From Halotalea alkalilenta DSM 17697 (GTDB taxonomy: Bacteria; Pseudomonadota; Gammaproteobacteria; Pseudomonadales; Halomonadaceae), in contig NZ_JHYY01000024.1 in the NCBI RefSeq assembly GCF_000621205.1, positions 1 to 64,000 on the forward strand: a stretch of DNA of 64,000 nucleotides, in the 5' to 3' direction. How positions within the stretch are numbered: the stretch's first letter is position 1; each line of letters opens with the position of its first letter. This document shows positions 61,017 through 64,000 of this stretch, in pieces. A model generated the notes under the pieces. The model was given only the letters and a program-made list of their open reading frames with translations, did no database searches and was not told the DNA's origin. The position numbers were made by a program, and so were the translations under genes.

Positions 61017-63964
61017 TCTTCGGCACCGACGGTGACGATGACCCTGACCGCGTCGAGACGCAGGCGGGTGTCGTCGATCGCAGCGCTCAGCGTGTCGCGC
61101 TCCGCGACCAGCGCATCGATCTCTTCCTCGCGCACTGCGGGATTGCGGCTCGCCAGCGCGCGCAGCCGGGCGATCTCGCGGTCCAGGCCCGTAGCCAATC
61201 GTTGCTGTCCATCTTCGATCAGCGTCGGCAGGGTGCGCTCTGCCTCGACCTCGGCGCGTTCGAGCAAATCACGCAGCTGGGGCAGGCACTGCTTGATCAG
61301 GTCCCGCGCCATCGCTCGCTTTACCTTGCGCAGGTTCTTGGCGAGCCCGCCGAAGGAGACCTTGTCGGTGAGATTCTGGCCCTGGTCGTCGAGCAGCACC
61401 CGCACCGTGGTGGGTGGCAGGAAGCGTCCCGCCTGATAGCGGCGCGGTGCCGGGGTATGGGTGACGAAGACCATCTCGGCCATCAGCCGGCCGCCGGGAA
61501 TCGCGGGGTGCTTGAGCAGCGCCAGGGCGGTGTTGCCGAGCGTGCCCTCGAGCGCGCGGCCGAGCATTTCGCGCACCAGCGGATGCTCCCAGCTGAGCCG
61601 CTGGACATCGTCGCGGGACAGCGCCTGCGCGCGCGAAAGGGTCGCGGTAAAGCCTTCCTCGCCCTTGGCGAGCCCCGGCAGGCCGTCGAGCATGTGCGGT
61701 CCGGCGACCAGATGGAGCAAGCCATCGCCCAGGTCGCTGGTCTCGACACCAAAGACATCGAACGCTTGCTCCAGGTAGCTTGGCAGCTTCGCGTCTTCGT
61801 CGAGTTCGATGATCGCGCGCTTGAGCTCCTCGACCCGACCGCGCTCGGCGATGCTCTTGGCCAGCAGCCGATAGCGCCCCGCCGCGCGTTCGGCCAGCCG
61901 CTCGCGGCGGCGCTCGGCGGTACGCTCGACCAGGCCATCGAGCTTGTCAGCGTCGAGCAGCGCTTCGTCGAGCTCTTGGCTGAACGCCTCGAACAGCTCT
62001 CCACCGAGCCCATTGGGAGCGCCGAAGGCCTCCAGCCCGTCGCGATACCAGCGCATCAATGCACCGTCGGGGGCACCTTCGAAGCAAGCCACGTGCAGCT
62101 CGATCGGGAAACGCTGGCCGATCCGGTCGAGCCGGCCGATGCGCTGCTCGAGCAGGTCCGGGTGGGGAGGCAGGTCGAACAGCACCAGATGGTGGCAGAA
62201 CTGGAAGTTACGCCCTTCGGAGCCGATCTCGGAGCAGATCAGCAGCGGGCTGCCATCCTCTGCGTCGGCGAAGTCGGCCGCGGCGCGATCACGCTCGACC
62301 AGCGAGGTGCCTTCATGGAACACCGGCACGTGCTGGCCGCTGAGGACCTGCAGCGCGGTGGCGAGATCCCGTGCGGTCTCGTTGGAATGGCAGATCACCA
62401 GCGCCTTCTGGCCCGGGTGGGTCTTCACCCATTGGCGCAGCCACTCGACCCTGGGGTCGAGGCGCCACCAGGGATCGGCCTCCTCGCCGGCGAGCGCGGT
62501 GTAGGTCAGCTCGGGGTAGATCAACGCATCGGGATAGGCGAGCTCATGCTCGACCATCAGGGTGTCGAGGTACTCCTCGTCACGCTCGAGCCGGCGCAGC
62601 ACCCGCCGGTAGGGCATCGGCGGCTCGAGCATAGAGACCGAGAGCCTGCGCTCAGGAAAGCCTTCGATCTCGCGACGACTGTTGTGGAACATCACCCGGC
62701 CGATGCCGTGGCGGTCGAGCAGCAGCTGGCGCAGCGCGCGATGCGCGGTGTCGCGCGCGTCGCCGGCCGCGGCCGTCACCAGGGTATCGAGCTGGGCACG
62801 GGCATCCTGGTCGTCGCCCACGGTGGTGGCCAATTCGCCGATCAACGCCGCATCGATCGTGCCATCGGTACCGAGCGCCTCACCCAGCCGCTCGAGCTGG
62901 TCGGCGAGCCGGGCGAAACCCTGCTCCTCGGCGCGGAAGCGCTCGAGGTCATGGTAGCGCTCGGGATCGAGCAGGCGCAGGCGCTCGAAGTGGCGCTCGA
63001 TGCCCATCTGCTCGGGGGTCGCGGTGAGCAGCAGCAGGCCGCAGTCGCCGCCGGCGAGGCGCTCGACGCAGGCATAGCCGCTCTCTTCGTCGCTGGCGTC
63101 GAGATGATGGGCCTCGTCGACGATCAGCAGGTCCCAGCCCGCCTCCTCGGCCTCGCGCTGGCGCCGCGGGTTGGCGAACAGCCACTGCTGGCTGGCGATC
63201 ACCCACTGGCTGCTTTCGAACGGATTGGCATCGCGCTCGAGCGCTTCGCTCTGGTGCTCGTCGAGCAGGGTGAAGGCGAGATCGAAGCGGCGCAGCAGCT
63301 CGACCAGCCACTGGTGGCAGAGGCTGGCCGGCACCAGCACCAGCACCCGGGAGATTCGTTCGTTGAGCAGCAGCCGATGGAGAATCAGCCCTGCTTCGAT
63401 GGTCTTGCCCAGCCCGACCTCGTCGGCAAGCAGTACCCGAGGGCGGTGGCGCGAGCTGACTTCGTCGGCGATCGCCAGCTGGTGCGACACCAGGTCGATG
63501 CGCGGGCCACAGAAGCCGTGGGCTGCGTGGCGTTGCAACCGCTGGATGTGCTGCAGACTGCGATAGCGCAGGTTGAACCAGTCGTTGCGGTCGACCTGGC
63601 CGGTGAGCAGCCGGTCCCGCGCCTGGTGGAACTGCATCTTGTCGTTGAGCCGCGCTTCGGGCAGCTCGATCAGCGCAGCGCTGGCGGTGGATTCGCCATC
63701 TGGCTGGCAGATGTAGGTCAGAAGCCCGTCGATCTCCTTGGTGTCGACCACCCGCAGGCGCTCTCCAAGATCGGATTCGACGCGATCGCCGCTCGAGAAC
63801 GCGACACGGGTGAGCGGTGCCTGCCGCACACTGTAGGTACGCGTTTCTTCGCGTGCGTTGAACAGCACCATGACGGTGCGGAAGTCGCACTTGAGGATGG
63901 TGCCCAGCCCTAGTTCGGCCTCGCCGTCGCTGATCCAGCGCTGGCCGGGAATGAATTCGCTCAT
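61013..63964 (-). CDS. rapA: RNA polymerase-associated ATPase RapA
   Basis: This 983-aa SWI2/SNF2-type ATPase recycles RNA polymerase after termination, close to E. coli RapA (968). Two N-terminal Tudor-like domains (MSEFIPGQRWISDGEAELG) precede the ATPase with Walker A LADEVGLGKTIEAG, DEAH box VDEAHHLD and helicase motif RIGRLDRIGQ. The complete gene lies in the window, beginning 36 bp from the right end; no further gene is seen beyond it. Confidence 0.95.
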   Translation of the reverse strand: MSEFIPGQRWISDGEAELGLGTILKCDFRTVMVLFNAREETRTYSVRQAPLTRVAFSSGDRVESDLGERLRVVDTKEIDGLLTYICQPDGESTASAALIELPEARLNDKMQFHQARDRLLTGQVDRNDWFNLRYRSLQHIQRLQRHAAHGFCGPRIDLVSHQLAIADEVSSRHRPRVLLADEVGLGKTIEAGLILHRLLLNERISRVLVLVPASLCHQWLVELLRRFDLAFTLLDEHQSEALERDANPFESSQWVIASQQWLFANPRRQREAEEAGWDLLIVDEAHHLDASDEESGYACVERLAGGDCGLLLLTATPEQMGIERHFERLRLLDPERYHDLERFRAEEQGFARLADQLERLGEALGTDGTIDAALIGELATTVGDDQDARAQLDTLVTAAAGDARDTAHRALRQLLLDRHGIGRVMFHNSRREIEGFPERRLSVSMLEPPMPYRRVLRRLERDEEYLDTLMVEHELAYPDALIYPELTYTALAGEEADPWWRLDPRVEWLRQWVKTHPGQKALVICHSNETARDLATALQVLSGQHVPVFHEGTSLVERDRAAADFADAEDGSPLLICSEIGSEGRNFQFCHHLVLFDLPPHPDLLEQRIGRLDRIGQRFPIELHVACFEGAPDGALMRWYRDGLEAFGAPNGLGGELFEAFSQELDEALLDADKLDGLVERTAERRRERLAERAAGRYRLLAKSIAERGRVEELKRAIIELDEDAKLPSYLEQAFDVFGVETSDLGDGLLHLVAGPHMLDGLPGLAKGEEGFTATLSRAQALSRDDVQRLSWEHPLVREMLGRALEGTLGNTALALLKHPAIPGGRLMAEMVFVTHTPAPRRYQAGRFLPPTTVRVLLDDQGQNLTDKVSFGGLAKNLRKVKRAMARDLIKQCLPQLRDLLERAEVEAERTLPTLIEDGQQRLATGLDREIARLRALASRNPAVREEEIDALVAERDTLSAAIDDTRLRLDAVRVIVTVGAED

Positions 63965-64000
63965 AGCAGTCGCAAGTCTGGCCTTAGTTGAATCGAGAGC

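Noticed and set aside
61202-63913. 903-codon open frame antisense to rapA
   Set aside because: No recognisable domain; the minus strand encodes a full RapA.

Overview
The window is bacterial, GC-rich and gammaproteobacterial, most likely from a halomonad (Halomonadaceae). The evidence is the conserved order birA - tRNA cluster - secE/nusG - rplKAJL - rpoBC - str - S10 - spc - alpha - uvrA/ssb, the fabA-fabB pair, rapA, a proteobacterial-type EF-G and S14, and strong use of CTC/CTG leucine codons. The genus call is inference; no 16S sequence is present.

Layout. 1-430: 3' end of a 23S rRNA gene, 5S rRNA, an intrinsic terminator and an inverted pair of DnaA-box-like sites. 729-2096: a YajR-type MFS exporter on the minus strand. 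2097-7414: a long untranslated leader and the cyoABCDE operon (cytochrome bo3 ubiquinol oxidase and heme O synthase). 7415-10206: a second terminal oxidase, a short-Q-loop bd-type oxidase (cioAB/cydAB). 10334-11996: birA and tRNA genes Tyr, Gly, Thr and Trp. 12082-24219: secE-nusG, rplKA, rplJL and rpoBC. 24407-28758: rpsL-rpsG-fusA-tuf. 28969-42646: S10, spc and alpha operons without interruption, including secY, rpmJ and rpoA. 42789-46590: uvrA and ssb, divergent.

46641-54103 looks like an acquired cassette. A GntR/FCD-type regulator is convergent with a four-gene minus-strand operon: a branched-chain-amino-acid-type substrate-binding protein, the permease LivH, a single polypeptide fusing permease LivM with both ATPases LivG and LivF, and a cytosine-deaminase-like amidohydrolase. 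A divergent small NTF2/SnoaL-like gene is at the far end. Two imperfect direct repeats resembling an IS3-family end flank the cassette, and a pair of TTGCTAGCA sites 21 bp apart sits in its divergent promoter region. By eye its codon use is more CTG-rich than that of its neighbours. The parts suggest uptake of a small nitrogenous compound, intracellular hydrolysis and induction by the substrate; the substrate is unknown.

54284-64000 is ordinary chromosomal material: an RmlD-like protein and a PlsC-type acyltransferase (+), then fabB-fabA, photolyase and a CbiX-like protein (-), a TIGR01777 epimerase-like protein (+) and rapA (-).

Two rearrangements stand out against the order usual in relatives. 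No coaX or second tuf copy lies around the Tyr/Gly/Thr/Trp tRNA cluster, and the yajR-type gene that in Pseudomonas lies between uvrA and ssb is instead near the rRNA operon. Several expression-gene promoters also overlap clear inverted repeats (S10, alpha, cyo).
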